NCBI GenBank assembly: GCA_033808535.1
Contig: JAPXNL010000034.1
Location: forward strand, 1-17,826
Source of the DNA: DTU078 sp033808535
Lineage (GTDB): Bacteria > Bacillota > Clostridia > Oscillospirales > CAG-272
Reading direction: 5' to 3'
Length of the DNA stretch: 17,826 bases
The translations under genes were made by a program, and so were the position numbers. Shown here in pieces: positions 1 to 7,505 of this stretch. The stretch's first letter is position 1, and the number at the start of each line of letters is the position of its first letter. The notes under the pieces are model-generated. The model made no database searches. It saw only the letters and a program-made list of their open reading frames with translations, and had not been told where the DNA came from.

Positions 1-1
1 G

Positions 2-1213
2 GGACTGTGCAACCTGCGAGTTTTCTGTGCCGACACAAACCAGTATGACGCATACCTTGCCGGCGGGTTTATCCCACAGCCTCCGGTTGTGCGCGTCACA
101 GGCTCAAATGCTGCGATTTGCGACTTTGCGTCGGCCGGTGCGACATACGGCATTGTGTCCGACGGCGCCAGCAATACATACCTCGACGCGCTGTCGCTGG
201 AGTGTTATGTGACCTGTATAGGTTTAAACGGCGGTTCCGCTTATGTCGGCAGGGTTTTAAACAATTTCACGGTCGGGTTTCGAAACGGTTGGTGGAAGTT
301 TGATAACTACCGGTCAATGTTCCCAGACGGCTGGGAGAAAAACGCCGAAGTATCGCTTGCTGACGGCGACGAGATCACGCCCTTTCACGTCGCCATGGAC
401 AATTTGACCGAGCTTGCGGTCACCGGTGGCGCTGTTGTGCGTGCTGAAAATATTTTCTCATATGGAGCGCAGACGATACTTTCATGTGTCGGCTCAAAAG
501 TAACCGCAATCTGCCTCGGGCGCGACTGCTATTACGGCTATACGGTGCGGGAGCAGAGTCCCACGGTGCATGTTTCTGACGGCGGAGAGATCATGGTCTA
601 CAATCTCCACCGCTTCAACGGCATATCCTATGTCTGGGACGGGACAGGCAGGCTTGAGATTTACAACCGCTCCACTATATATGAAGATGAAAGCAGCTTT
701 ACCGGCAGAGAGCAGGCTGAGATTCCCTTCAACACCGACGACAAGTACCCCTCCGCGCTGCAGATTGACGACTGCGACTCCGCCACCCGCTGGAAAGGAG
801 GAAAGCTCGACACAACAAATTATGCGCAGGGCAAAGGGTCGCTGAAAACAACGGGGGCAGAACTGCTGGTGCTCGAAAAGAAGTTTCCGGCGATTGACCT
901 GTCGGCATACAGCGACGGGTATGTATATCTGAATATCTATATAGAAGACGCTTCGCTGCTGGCGGGCAACTCTTTCTTCGAGCTTACAAGCTCCGGAACC
1001 TGTGACAAAAATGAGATAGGGTGGGGGCTTGGCAACTCGCTGTTCAAATCAGGCTGGAATGAAATAATCCTGCCGTTGTCAGACGGTGTTTTCACGGGCG
1101 GTGAGCCTGATTTTGCAAAGATAAACTACATGCGGATTTACATATTCACAAACGGCGAGAACACGCTGCAGATTGACAATATCAAAATCGGCACAACCCG
1201 CGATTTCGGCTGA
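2..1213 (+). CDS. C-terminal part of a beta-helix-like secreted/surface protein with a carbohydrate-binding-like domain (5' end outside window)
   Basis: The reading frame is open from base 2 to the TGA at 1211-1213 (403 codons), so the gene starts before the window. The GTG at 89 is internal and not a convincing start. Roughly residues 1-240 are rich in Gly, Asn, Val and aromatic residues in short beta-strand-like repeats, as in right-handed beta-helix (pectate-lyase-like) proteins. Roughly residues 255-403 open with a Leu-Gln-Ile-Asp-Asp-Cys-Asp motif and close with Leu-Gln-Ile-Asp-Asn-Ile-Lys-Ile. This resembles jelly-roll carbohydrate-binding modules, in which the last strand often carries a 'IDNIKI' motif. 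A polysaccharide-related extracellular role is inferred; no catalytic residue can be assigned. No sorting signal or transmembrane helix is seen at the C-terminus. It converges on nadK with a 43-base gap. Confidence 0.72.
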   Translation, partial: GLCNLRVFCADTNQYDAYLAGGFIPQPPVVRVTGSNAAICDFASAGATYGIVSDGASNTYLDALSLECYVTCIGLNGGSAYVGRVLNNFTVGFRNGWWKFDNYRSMFPDGWEKNAEVSLADGDEITPFHVAMDNLTELAVTGGAVVRAENIFSYGAQTILSCVGSKVTAICLGRDCYYGYTVREQSPTVHVSDGGEIMVYNLHRFNGISYVWDGTGRLEIYNRSTIYEDESSFTGREQAEIPFNTDDKYPSALQIDDCDSATRWKGGKLDTTNYAQGKGSLKTTGAELLVLEKKFPAIDLSAYSDGYVYLNIYIEDASLLAGNSFFELTSSGTCDKNEIGWGLGNSLFKSGWNEIILPLSDGVFTGGEPDFAKINYMRIYIFTNGENTLQIDNIKIGTTRDFG

Positions 1214-1222
1214 GATACAGGC

Positions 1223-1258
1223 AAAAAAGAAACCGGAGTCTTTTAAGCTTTCGGTTTT
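1223..1258 (-). terminator. Rho-independent terminator of the nusB-nadK operon
   Basis: On the minus strand a stem (arms about 1249-1258 and 1229-1238, with two or three G-U pairs) is followed by six U residues (complement of A run 1223-1228). The stem starts inside the nadK stop codon (1257-1259). On the plus strand the U tract is weaker, but the hairpin may also stop transcription of the convergent gene that ends at 1213. Confidence 0.75.
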
Positions 1259-2129
1259 ATTCTGTGATTTTTTGCTGCAGCACGCCGTAAAAGCCGTGTG
1301 AGCCGGATTTCGCGTTCAGTCTAATCAGTTTGGCGGTCAAATCAGATTTTGTAATGCGCACGCGGTCGCCCCTGTTCAGTCTGTAGGTTTCGCTGCCGTC
1401 TACTGTGAGGTAGAGTGTGACGTTGTCGGAGCATATGTCCTCGATTTCAAGCTCCGAATCGCCCGAGAAAATGAGCGGCTTTGCATACAGCGAGTGCGGG
1501 CAAATAGGCGTGACGCACATGCAGTCAAGCCTGGGGTCAATAATCGGGCCGCCCGCCGACATGGAGTATGCGGTCGAGCCTGTCGGCGTGGCAGTAATCA
1601 ATCCGTCGGCGCGGTATTTTGTAACCGGGCGCCCGTCGCAGTAAAGCATGATGTCAACGAGCCTTGAAACCGCACCGTGGGTTACAACCGCATCGTTCAG
1701 CGCCGGCGCCGTGGTATGCGGCTCGCGCCCGATCCGCAGCAGCACAACATTCAGCATAAAGCGCGGCTCGATGCTGTAGCTCCCGTCAAACAGGCCGTCC
1801 AGCAGTCCCAGCTCATCAAATTCAAGCTCTGCAAGATAGCCTATTCTGCCGAGATTTATGCCAAGCAGCGGTATGCCGCGAGGCGCGGCTTTTTTCGCGG
1901 CGCGCATCAACGAGCCGTCACCGCCGAGCACTATGCAAACATCCGGCGACTCCGGCTGGCTATATCTCAGCGTTCCGCCGAAACCGTCGCCGAGCAGTTC
2001 GCGGAAAACCTCCGCAACATATACCGCGCAGTCGTGCTGGCGCAGCCAGGCGATGACTTTTTTCGTATAGTCAAGACCCGGATCCTTTACTATGTTCGGC
2101 ACAAGCTCAATAATATTGATTTTATCCAA
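1257..2129 (-). CDS. nadK: NAD kinase (ATP-NAD kinase)
   Basis: Phosphorylates NAD to NADP in the cytoplasm. Visible motifs, numbered from the chosen start: GGDGS (69-73), the nucleotide/NAD-binding loop; INLGRIGYLAE (91-101); LND (about 144-146), where the family has a conserved Asn with an acidic neighbour; and DGLITATPTGSTAY (175-188), the diagnostic ATP-NAD kinase signature. Product is 291 residues, the usual length. Start choice: the frame extends to a TTG at 2183 but is blocked by a stop at 2187. The extra 18 residues look non-conserved, whereas the TTG at 2129 begins Met-Asp-Lys-Ile-Asn-Ile-Ile, as in family members, and has a purine-rich GAAGGGAAG upstream. It is the last gene of the operon, 130 bases after tlyA. 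Function is near certain; the start is moderately certain. Confidence 0.93.
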   Translation of the reverse strand: MDKINIIELVPNIVKDPGLDYTKKVIAWLRQHDCAVYVAEVFRELLGDGFGGTLRYSQPESPDVCIVLGGDGSLMRAAKKAAPRGIPLLGINLGRIGYLAELEFDELGLLDGLFDGSYSIEPRFMLNVVLLRIGREPHTTAPALNDAVVTHGAVSRLVDIMLYCDGRPVTKYRADGLITATPTGSTAYSMSAGGPIIDPRLDCMCVTPICPHSLYAKPLIFSGDSELEIEDICSDNVTLYLTVDGSETYRLNRGDRVRITKSDLTAKLIRLNAKSGSHGFYGVLQQKITE

Positions 2130-2259
2130 TTTCCGCTGCTTCCCTTCAGCCGTGGGACGTCTTGTCCCCGGGTGTATTCGCAAAACTTAGATTAGCACAC
2201 ATTCTTGACATGCATGGGGGCTGAGCAAATAAATAAAAAAAACGCGTATGTTTTGCTGT

Positions 2260-3027
2260 TTATGTCTCCTGCTGCCTCGCGAGTATAAAACACGCCAGAT
2301 ACTCGACATTGCCATCACCGCCGGTGATAGGCGACTCTATTATGCCGCGACAGGTGAATCCGGCATATTCTGCCGATTTTATAACAGCTTCAATCGCGAG
2401 TTGGCGCGCGCGCTCGTCGCGCACAATTCCGCCTTTGCCGACATTTTCCCTGCCAACCTCAAACTGCGGCTTTATCAGGCTTATAAATATTCCGCCGGGC
2501 ACAAGCAGACTTGCTACAACCTCATGCAGTTTAGTCTGCGAGATGAACGAAACGTCCATCACAACAATATCGCACAGCTCGCCAAGCATATCGACTGTTA
2601 TGCTGCGCGCGTTCACGCCCTCAAGCGATACGACACGCGGGTCGGCATGCAGTGAATCGGCGAGCTGCCCGCGCCCTGAATCGATTGCATATACCCTGCA
2701 AGCCCCGCGCCTGAGCAGGCATTCTGTGAAACCGCCTGTTGACGCCCCGATGTCGGCAGCGATCATACCTGTCACATCTATGCCGGCTGTGGCATCACCG
2801 TTTCCTGCGCCGAAAGCATCAAGCGCTGCTGCGAGCTTATATCCCCCGCGGCTGACATACTCGAGCGGTGAGCCGGTGAGCTCAATATCGTCGCTTTCAC
2901 TGCATTCATACGAGGGTTTTGTGATAACAGTACCGTTCACCGACACGCTTCCGGCAGCGATCAGCACGCGGGCGCGGCTCCGGCTTTCGGCAATGCCGCG
3001 CCTGAAAACCTCAACATCAAGTCGCAT
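2260..3027 (-). CDS. tlyA: TlyA family rRNA (cytidine-2'-O)-methyltransferase / hemolysin A-like protein
   Basis: 255 residues. Residues 1-60 form an S4 RNA-binding domain (RLDVEVFRRGIAESRSRAR, then an AGSVSVNG turn). Then come SRGGYKL (59-65), the SAM-binding loop ADIGASTGGF (91-100), DVSFIS (158-163) and KPQFE (186-190), all typical of the TlyA/FtsJ-like methyltransferase family. Characterised relatives methylate ribose 2'-OH of cytidines in 16S and/or 23S rRNA. Start ATG overlaps the stop of the upstream divergent PAP2 gene as ATGA, suggesting translational coupling. Position between ispA and nadK matches the conserved Firmicutes cluster. Hemolysin activity is a historical family label and is not implied here. 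Confidence 0.93.
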   Translation of the reverse strand: MRLDVEVFRRGIAESRSRARVLIAAGSVSVNGTVITKPSYECSESDDIELTGSPLEYVSRGGYKLAAALDAFGAGNGDATAGIDVTGMIAADIGASTGGFTECLLRRGACRVYAIDSGRGQLADSLHADPRVVSLEGVNARSITVDMLGELCDIVVMDVSFISQTKLHEVVASLLVPGGIFISLIKPQFEVGRENVGKGGIVRDERARQLAIEAVIKSAEYAGFTCRGIIESPITGGDGNVEYLACFILARQQET

Positions 3028-3464
3028 CAGTAGTTATACAAAATCGTCGGTATCAATACGCCCAGCACCGCACCGCCGAAGACCTCCGGCGGCGTATGTC
3101 CAAGCAGCTCCTTGAGCTGCGCTTCCATATCGTCCTCAAAATCTTCGAGATCCTGCGTCAGCATGTTGATTCGCTTAGCCTGTTCTCCGGCAGCGCGCCG
3201 CACGCCCGCCGCGTCGTACATTACGATAAATGATAAAATAGCCGCAATCGCGAACTCAGGACTGCCGAAACCCTGCTGAAACCCGATGGACATCGCCAGC
3301 GCGCATACTGTGGCTGAATGCGAGCTGGGCATTCCGCCCGACTGAACCAGCACAACAAGGTTTATCCTGCGCTCGCGAATTATTACGATGATGAATTTCA
3401 TCAGCTGCGCCGTAAGCCACGCCATTACAGCGCATAAAAGTGGCGTATTTTTAAGTATACCCAT
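3027..3464 (-). CDS. Divergent PAP2 family membrane protein (YuiD-like)
   Basis: 145 residues from the chosen ATG at 3464. Features: an N-terminal hydrophobic segment (LLCAVMAWLTAQLMKFIIVI), the motif SGGMPSSHSA typical of the acid-phosphatase/PAP2 superfamily, a second hydrophobic stretch ending in YDAAGVRRAAGEQA, the signature ELLGHTPPEV, and a C-terminal membrane segment (FGGAVLGVLIPTILYNY). This matches the divergent PAP family represented by B. subtilis YuiD, predicted to be an undecaprenyl- or prenyl-phosphate-type phosphatase or a relative of unknown activity. A longer reading to ATG 3518 would add 18 residues overlapping ispA and lacking family similarity, so 3464 is preferred. Its place next to the prenyl synthase ispA fits a lipid-phosphate role, but that is inference. 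Confidence 0.88.
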   Translation of the reverse strand: MGILKNTPLLCAVMAWLTAQLMKFIIVIIRERRINLVVLVQSGGMPSSHSATVCALAMSIGFQQGFGSPEFAIAAILSFIVMYDAAGVRRAAGEQAKRINMLTQDLEDFEDDMEAQLKELLGHTPPEVFGGAVLGVLIPTILYNY

Positions 3465-3487
3465 ATCTCTGTGACCCGAACAAAAAG

Positions 3488-4336
3488 TTATTTTTCTCTG
3501 TCGCGGATGAAAATGCAAAAATCACGTATTATTTTGTCTTTGTCATATTCCGCGACCGCTGCCGCTGCTTCATCCGTCAGCGTTTTTGCGTATTCGCGGG
3601 CTTTATCGGGCGTCAAATATGTTAAATATGTTGTTTTCCCGTCCTCAGTGCCCCGGTCAAGCAGGTCGTCGGTCAGCTGGAACGCAAGCCCGAGCCGGTC
3701 GGCAAACCTCTCTGCCGCATTTCGCTGCACACTGTCCGCGCCTGCTGCGGTACAGCCAAGCAGGCACGACGCACGTATCAGCGCGCCGGTTTTGAGCATA
3801 TTCATTTTGGTGAGCTTGTCATAGCTATGCTGCGTTTTTTCTCCTGACAGGTCCATCTGCTGCCCGCCCACCATGCCTGACGCGCCCGCACACTCTGCAA
3901 GTATGCGAACGCCCTCCAGCCGGGCTTCCGCGCTCAATTCATCCGACGACACCGCGATCTCAAACGCGGCGGTGAGCAGCGCGTCGCCTGCGAGCAGCGC
4001 CAGAGCTTCGCCGAACGCGGCGTGGCACGACGGTTTTCCGCGCCTGAAAATGTCGTTGTCCATGCACGGCAGGTCGTCGTGAACAAGCGAATAGCTGTGC
4101 ACAAGCTCCACAGCACAGGCAAACGGCAAGGCTGCAAAGTCCCTGCCGCCGAACATTTTGTAAAACTCAAGCACCAGAAACGGCCTTATCATCTTCCCGC
4201 CCGGTGTGGTGGCATATTCCATCGCGTCATAAAGCTCCGGGAAGTCCGGATCGCGGTATCTGCGCAGAAAATCGGCAAGCGCGCCCGAGGTCAGCCGTGA
4301 TGTTTCACTCAGCCGGCTCGAAAGGCTGCTCGTCAT
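3488..4336 (-). CDS. ispA: Polyprenyl (farnesyl/geranylgeranyl) diphosphate synthase
   Basis: 282-residue trans-isoprenyl diphosphate synthase that condenses IPP with DMAPP/GPP in the cytoplasm. Conserved motifs: GGKMIRP (46-52), the first Asp-rich motif DDLPCMDND (87-95), RRGKPS (98-103), GGQ (157-159) and the second Asp-rich motif FQLTDDLLD (219-227). Leu-Val-His-Ser-Tyr-Ser just before the first Asp-rich motif suggests a short-chain (C15) product by comparison with FPP synthases, but chain length is not certain. The ATG at 4336 overlaps the 3' end of xseB by 32 bases; no in-frame ATG, GTG or TTG closer to the xseB stop is apparent, so this start is kept. Confidence 0.94.
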   Translation of the reverse strand: MTSSLSSRLSETSRLTSGALADFLRRYRDPDFPELYDAMEYATTPGGKMIRPFLVLEFYKMFGGRDFAALPFACAVELVHSYSLVHDDLPCMDNDIFRRGKPSCHAAFGEALALLAGDALLTAAFEIAVSSDELSAEARLEGVRILAECAGASGMVGGQQMDLSGEKTQHSYDKLTKMNMLKTGALIRASCLLGCTAAGADSVQRNAAERFADRLGLAFQLTDDLLDRGTEDGKTTYLTYLTPDKAREYAKTLTDEAAAAVAEYDKDKIIRDFCIFIRDREK

Positions 4337-4541
4337 ATTCCCCGTCCTTGTTTTTAACCAGTGTTTTTATCTTCTGCTCGGCGCTGTCCAGGCGGTCGGT
4401 GCAGACTTTTACCAGCGCCACGCCCTCCTCGAACATTGCAAGCGATTCGTCGAGCGGTGCGGTGCCGCTCTCAAGCGCGCGGACGATCTCCTCCAGCCGC
4501 GCCAGAGCAGCCTCGAACGTGATATTTGCCTTATCTTCCAT
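4305..4541 (-). CDS. xseB: Exodeoxyribonuclease VII small subunit
   Basis: Small partner of XseA in exonuclease VII, which degrades single-stranded DNA to oligonucleotides. About 78 residues from the ATG at 4541: ITFEAALARLEEIVRALESG, then PLDESLAMFEEGVAL and a Lys-rich tail. This is the classic short helical-hairpin XseB pattern. An in-frame ATG at 4559 would add six residues (MEMRII) and lies right against a small hairpin. The ATG at 4541 fits the family N-terminus better, although its GGAG is 12 bases upstream. Downstream it overlaps ispA by 32 bases. Confidence 0.93.
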   Translation of the reverse strand: MEDKANITFEAALARLEEIVRALESGTAPLDESLAMFEEGVALVKVCTDRLDSAEQKIKTLVKNKDGEYDEQPFEPAE

Positions 4542-4562
4542 AATTATACGCATCTCCATGCC

Positions 4563-4580
4563 GCCGCGATTACACGCGGC
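4563..4580. repeat. Small perfect inverted repeat between xseA and xseB
   Basis: GCCGCG (4563-4568) and CGCGGC (4575-4580) pair across a six-base loop, in the short gap between the xseA stop and xseB. No U tract follows on the operon strand, so it is not a terminator. It may affect mRNA stability or the xseA:xseB translation ratio. Confidence 0.45.
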
Positions 4581-4584
4581 AAAT

Positions 4585-5886
4585 TTATTTACTCTCTGCT
4601 GACAGGTCGGGTCTTATATGTGTTACCTTGCCGTCCACCGTGCCGTCGGAGGTTCTGAAACTGATATTGTCGCCAGGCTTCACCTGTGATACGCTTTTGA
4701 TAAGTACCCCGCTTTCGCTGAACACTGCGGAATATCCGCGAGTGATCGTTTTCATCGGGTTGAGCGCTTCAAGCGTTGCGGTCGAGCGGACAAATGCGTT
4801 GCGCTTTGCCGCGATAAGTCGGCTTACTGCGCTCTCAAGCCGGTTTGCATAATCGGCGAATGCCGTGCGCCTGCCTGAGATCAGCAGCCTTGCGGCACTT
4901 GTCAGCCGTTTCTCGTCGGACAGCAGCATCATGCGCTTTTCGTCAAGCGCGCGCTCGGGCGAGGTCAGCACACGCCGCTCCGCAAGCTGTTTCAGCCGCC
5001 CGCGCTCGCGCTCGAGCCGCTTTGAGAGCAGCAGCTCCATGCGCCCGATTATGTTGAGAATCTTGCGCTCCAGTTCCGCAGTGTCGGGCACCGCAAGCTC
5101 AGCCGCCGCGGACGGTGTGGGAGCTCGCCAGTCGGCGGCAAAATCGATTATGGTAAAGTCGGTTTCATGCCCGACCGCCGATATCACCGGCACGGGACAC
5201 GCCGCGACAGCGCGCGCAAGCGCCTCGTCGTTGAACGCCCACAGATCCTCTATCGAGCCGCCTCCGCGGCCGATAATTATTACGTCAACGCTGCGCTTTC
5301 GACTGAAATATTTTATCCCCTCGACAAGCTGGGGCGCGGCTTCTGCCCCCTGCACAAGCGACGGGAACAGCACCAGTTCCGCCAGCGGAAATCGCCGCCG
5401 CGTGATGTTTATAATGTCGCGCAGCGCCGCGCCTGTCGGCGAGGTGATAATACCTACTCGCAACGGTATCTTCGGCAGCGGCAGCTTGCGCGATTCGGCA
5501 AACAGCCCCTCCGCCGTAAGCTTCGCTTTTAGCTGCTCATATGCCAGATACAGCGCGCCGATGCCGTCCGGCTCAAGTGTTTCGCAGTATAGCTGGTACT
5601 GCCCGTCGCGGATAAAGGCGGAAACCCGACCGCGTGCTGTGACCTTCATGCCGTTTTCGGGCCTGAATTTCAGCCTGACTGCCGCCGACCGGAACATAAC
5701 GGCTTTAATCGCCGCCGTTTCGTCCTTGAGCGTGAAATACAGATGCCCACTGCGGTGGTATGTGAAATTGGAGATCTCACCCTTCACATAAATATCCGAC
5801 AGAATCGGATCGCCGTCCAGCAGCGCTTTTATATATTCGTTGACCTGCGCAACGGTCAGGATTTTCGGTTCAAAACTAATGTCCAT
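4585..5886 (-). CDS. xseA: Exodeoxyribonuclease VII large subunit
   Basis: 433-residue catalytic subunit of exonuclease VII. Residues about 5-105 form the N-terminal OB fold (YVKGEISNFTYHRSGHLYFTLKD). The catalytic domain carries VGIITSPTGAALRD (144-157), GRGGGSIEDLWAFNDE (206-221), SAVGHETD (236-243) and DWRAPTPSAAAE (252-263). A coiled-coil-like Arg/Glu/Leu-rich region (about 270-370) precedes a C-terminal segment with NPMKTITRGYSAVF. Length and motif order are standard. The ATG at 5886 overlaps the 3' end of the Kae1-like gene by 11 bases; xseB follows closely. Confidence 0.96.
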   Translation of the reverse strand: MDISFEPKILTVAQVNEYIKALLDGDPILSDIYVKGEISNFTYHRSGHLYFTLKDETAAIKAVMFRSAAVRLKFRPENGMKVTARGRVSAFIRDGQYQLYCETLEPDGIGALYLAYEQLKAKLTAEGLFAESRKLPLPKIPLRVGIITSPTGAALRDIINITRRRFPLAELVLFPSLVQGAEAAPQLVEGIKYFSRKRSVDVIIIGRGGGSIEDLWAFNDEALARAVAACPVPVISAVGHETDFTIIDFAADWRAPTPSAAAELAVPDTAELERKILNIIGRMELLLSKRLERERGRLKQLAERRVLTSPERALDEKRMMLLSDEKRLTSAARLLISGRRTAFADYANRLESAVSRLIAAKRNAFVRSTATLEALNPMKTITRGYSAVFSESGVLIKSVSQVKPGDNISFRTSDGTVDGKVTHIRPDLSAESK

Positions 5887-6799
5887 CGGTATATTCCAGT
5901 TCAGTCAGAAGTGCGATGCCGGCTGCGTTGTCGCACGACAGCTCCGGCGGCGCAAAGTAAGCGTTAAAGCGTTCGGAAAGCGACGCGGCAATCAGCTTGT
6001 TGCTCATCACGCCGCCCGCGCATATAAGCGGCAGGTCGGGAAAGCGGTCAGCCGCGGTTTCCGCGACGGCGACCAGTGTCCGGGCGATAAACTCTAGCGT
6101 ATACAGCGCGACCGACGCGGGTTTAACGCCTCTTTCAATCAGCGCAGCCGCCTTGTTTTCGAGCCCCGACAGGTTGAAGTCGCATCCGTTTGCGCTGACG
6201 CGTATCGGCTCGCTTGGCAGCTCGGCGCCGGTTGCAAGCTCCTCGAGCGCGGGGCCGCAGGGGAACTTCAGCCCGAGCCTGACGCCTATACGGTCGACAG
6301 CCTGTCCCGCGCTGATGTCAAGCGCGCCGCCGAGCTTTGTTATCGCACGGTTTTTGACGTGCAAAAGCTCGGTCGTGCCGCCGGAAACGTGAAAGGCGAG
6401 GAACTCCCTGCGGTCGCGCCACAGCTCTGTCCTGCCGCAGCCGTGGAGCGCCGCCATAATGTGCCCCGCCTGATGGGAAAACTTATACAGAGGTACACCG
6501 AACAGGTTCGCCACGGCAGCTGCGGCTGATACTCCCGCAAGAAAGCACGGCATATAAGAACCCGGAACATCGCGCGGCACCGACGAACAGCCGGCCGCAG
6601 CCGGCTCGCGTTTGCCAAGACGGGCGGTAACCTCCGGCAGATTTACCGTATGCGCAAACAGAGCGTCGCTTTGCCGCAGACCCCGTCCGCCTTCCGCCAC
6701 CGGCAGCATTGTCCGGACGGATGCGATTATCTCACCGTCGCGCACTGCTGCCGCGGAGGTTGTGTAGTTGCTTGTGTCGAAACCGATGAAAACGCTCAT
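5876..6799 (-). CDS. Kae1/TsaD-like (peptidase M22 family) protein, xseA-linked paralogue
   Basis: 307 residues, ASKHA-type fold of the TsaD/Kae1 family (historically 'O-sialoglycoprotein endopeptidase'). Visible: N-terminal phosphate loop FIGFDTSNYTTS (4-15), metal-binding HxxxH as HQAGH (109-113), HVSGGTTELL (137-146), GQAVDRIG (165-172), AGGVMSNK (261-268) and SCDNAAGIALL (288-298). True TsaD is usually about 335-345 residues and makes t6A37 in tRNA with TsaB/TsaE/TsaC. This protein is shorter, its first loop differs (DTSNYTT rather than the usual ETSCDET type), and no tsaB or tsaE is nearby. I infer a TsaD paralogue found in Clostridia beside nusB-xseA, with unknown substrate. Start ATG overlaps the nusB stop as ATGA. 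Confidence 0.85.
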   Translation of the reverse strand: MSVFIGFDTSNYTTSAAAVRDGEIIASVRTMLPVAEGGRGLRQSDALFAHTVNLPEVTARLGKREPAAAGCSSVPRDVPGSYMPCFLAGVSAAAAVANLFGVPLYKFSHQAGHIMAALHGCGRTELWRDRREFLAFHVSGGTTELLHVKNRAITKLGGALDISAGQAVDRIGVRLGLKFPCGPALEELATGAELPSEPIRVSANGCDFNLSGLENKAAALIERGVKPASVALYTLEFIARTLVAVAETAADRFPDLPLICAGGVMSNKLIAASLSERFNAYFAPPELSCDNAAGIALLTELEYTDGH

Positions 6800-7218
6800 T
6801 TTTGGGCGTCGCGGGCTTTGATGCCCTCAATATCGGCAATTTTGTTCAGCACTCCGTTGATAAACGCCGGCGCTTTATCGTGATCGTATTTTTTCGCAAG
6901 CTCTACCGCTTCGTTTATAGAAACCAGATAAGGGATGTCAGTCATATAAAGCATCTCGCATACCGAGAGCCGCATTATCGCAAGCGACGCCTTTGACATG
7001 CGGGAAAGCGTCCAGCCAACCGCACAGGCGGCGATTTTTTCGTCTATTTCGGCTTTATGGGCGACTACACCGTAAAAAAGTTCGCGTATGAAGCCGTCGT
7101 CCTCAAAATCGCGGTACTCAAGCGCGTTTTCGTAAATAACGCCCGGATCAATGTCCGGGTTGAACTCATACTCGAATATAAGATCGAGCGCGAGCTCGCG
7201 CGCCCTGCGTCTTTCCAT
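6796..7218 (-). CDS. nusB: Transcription antitermination factor NusB
   Basis: 140 residues from the chosen ATG. NusB binds boxA RNA with NusE (S10) in rRNA antitermination complexes. The N-terminus ERRRARELALDLIFEYEF is the Arg-rich helix that contacts boxA. The C-terminal half carries MSKASLAIMRLSVCEMLYM, IPYLVSINEAVELAKKYD and FINGVLNKIA, all diagnostic. An upstream in-frame ATG (7251) would give 11 more residues, but it lies at or before the predicted transcription start of the consensus promoter at 7254-7282, so the ATG at 7218 must be used. First gene of the eight-gene operon. Confidence 0.95.
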   Translation of the reverse strand: MERRRARELALDLIFEYEFNPDIDPGVIYENALEYRDFEDDGFIRELFYGVVAHKAEIDEKIAACAVGWTLSRMSKASLAIMRLSVCEMLYMTDIPYLVSINEAVELAKKYDHDKAPAFINGVLNKIADIEGIKARDAQK

Positions 7219-7253
7219 TATCTGCCCATCCGTTATATAAGATTTATTCATTG

Positions 7254-7282
7254 ATTATACAGTATCTGTGCCCCGTTGTCAA
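7254..7282 (-). promoter_or_regulatory. Sigma-A-type promoter of the nusB-nadK operon
   Basis: Minus strand: -35 TTGACA (7277-7282), exactly 17-base spacer, -10 TATAAT (7254-7259), a perfect match to the vegetative consensus. Expected start of transcription is near 7247, leaving about 29 bases of leader before nusB. Confidence 0.88.
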
Positions 7283-7505
7283 GGAAAATCAACCATCTGA
7301 TAATATAAGACACACTTCGACACCCCGCAGCATAAAAGCATGTTGTCAACTTCTGTCGTAGCGTATTTTTCTGCCGTACAGACAGTCTATATTGCAAAGC
7401 TGTGTCACAAACAGCCGCTTTTTTATACACGCTTCTGTTTGTATAGTATACCTGCAATCGAGAGATAATATTTCCAATCGTATACTGATAAACCGGAGGG
7501 CAATA

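Noticed and set aside
2309..3115. Plus-strand open frame of 268 codons opposite tlyA
   Set aside because: Low-complexity Ser/Pro/Thr translation and complete overlap with tlyA; antisense shadow.
4865..5791. Long plus-strand open frame opposite xseA (308 codons)
   Set aside because: Ser/Arg/Ala-rich composition, no ribosome site or family motif; it is the antisense shadow of a clearly real xseA in GC-rich DNA.
7399..7424. GCTGT/ACAGC hairpin followed by six T on the plus strand
   Set aside because: Only a five-base-pair stem, with no gene known to end there; could be chance in an AT-rich region.
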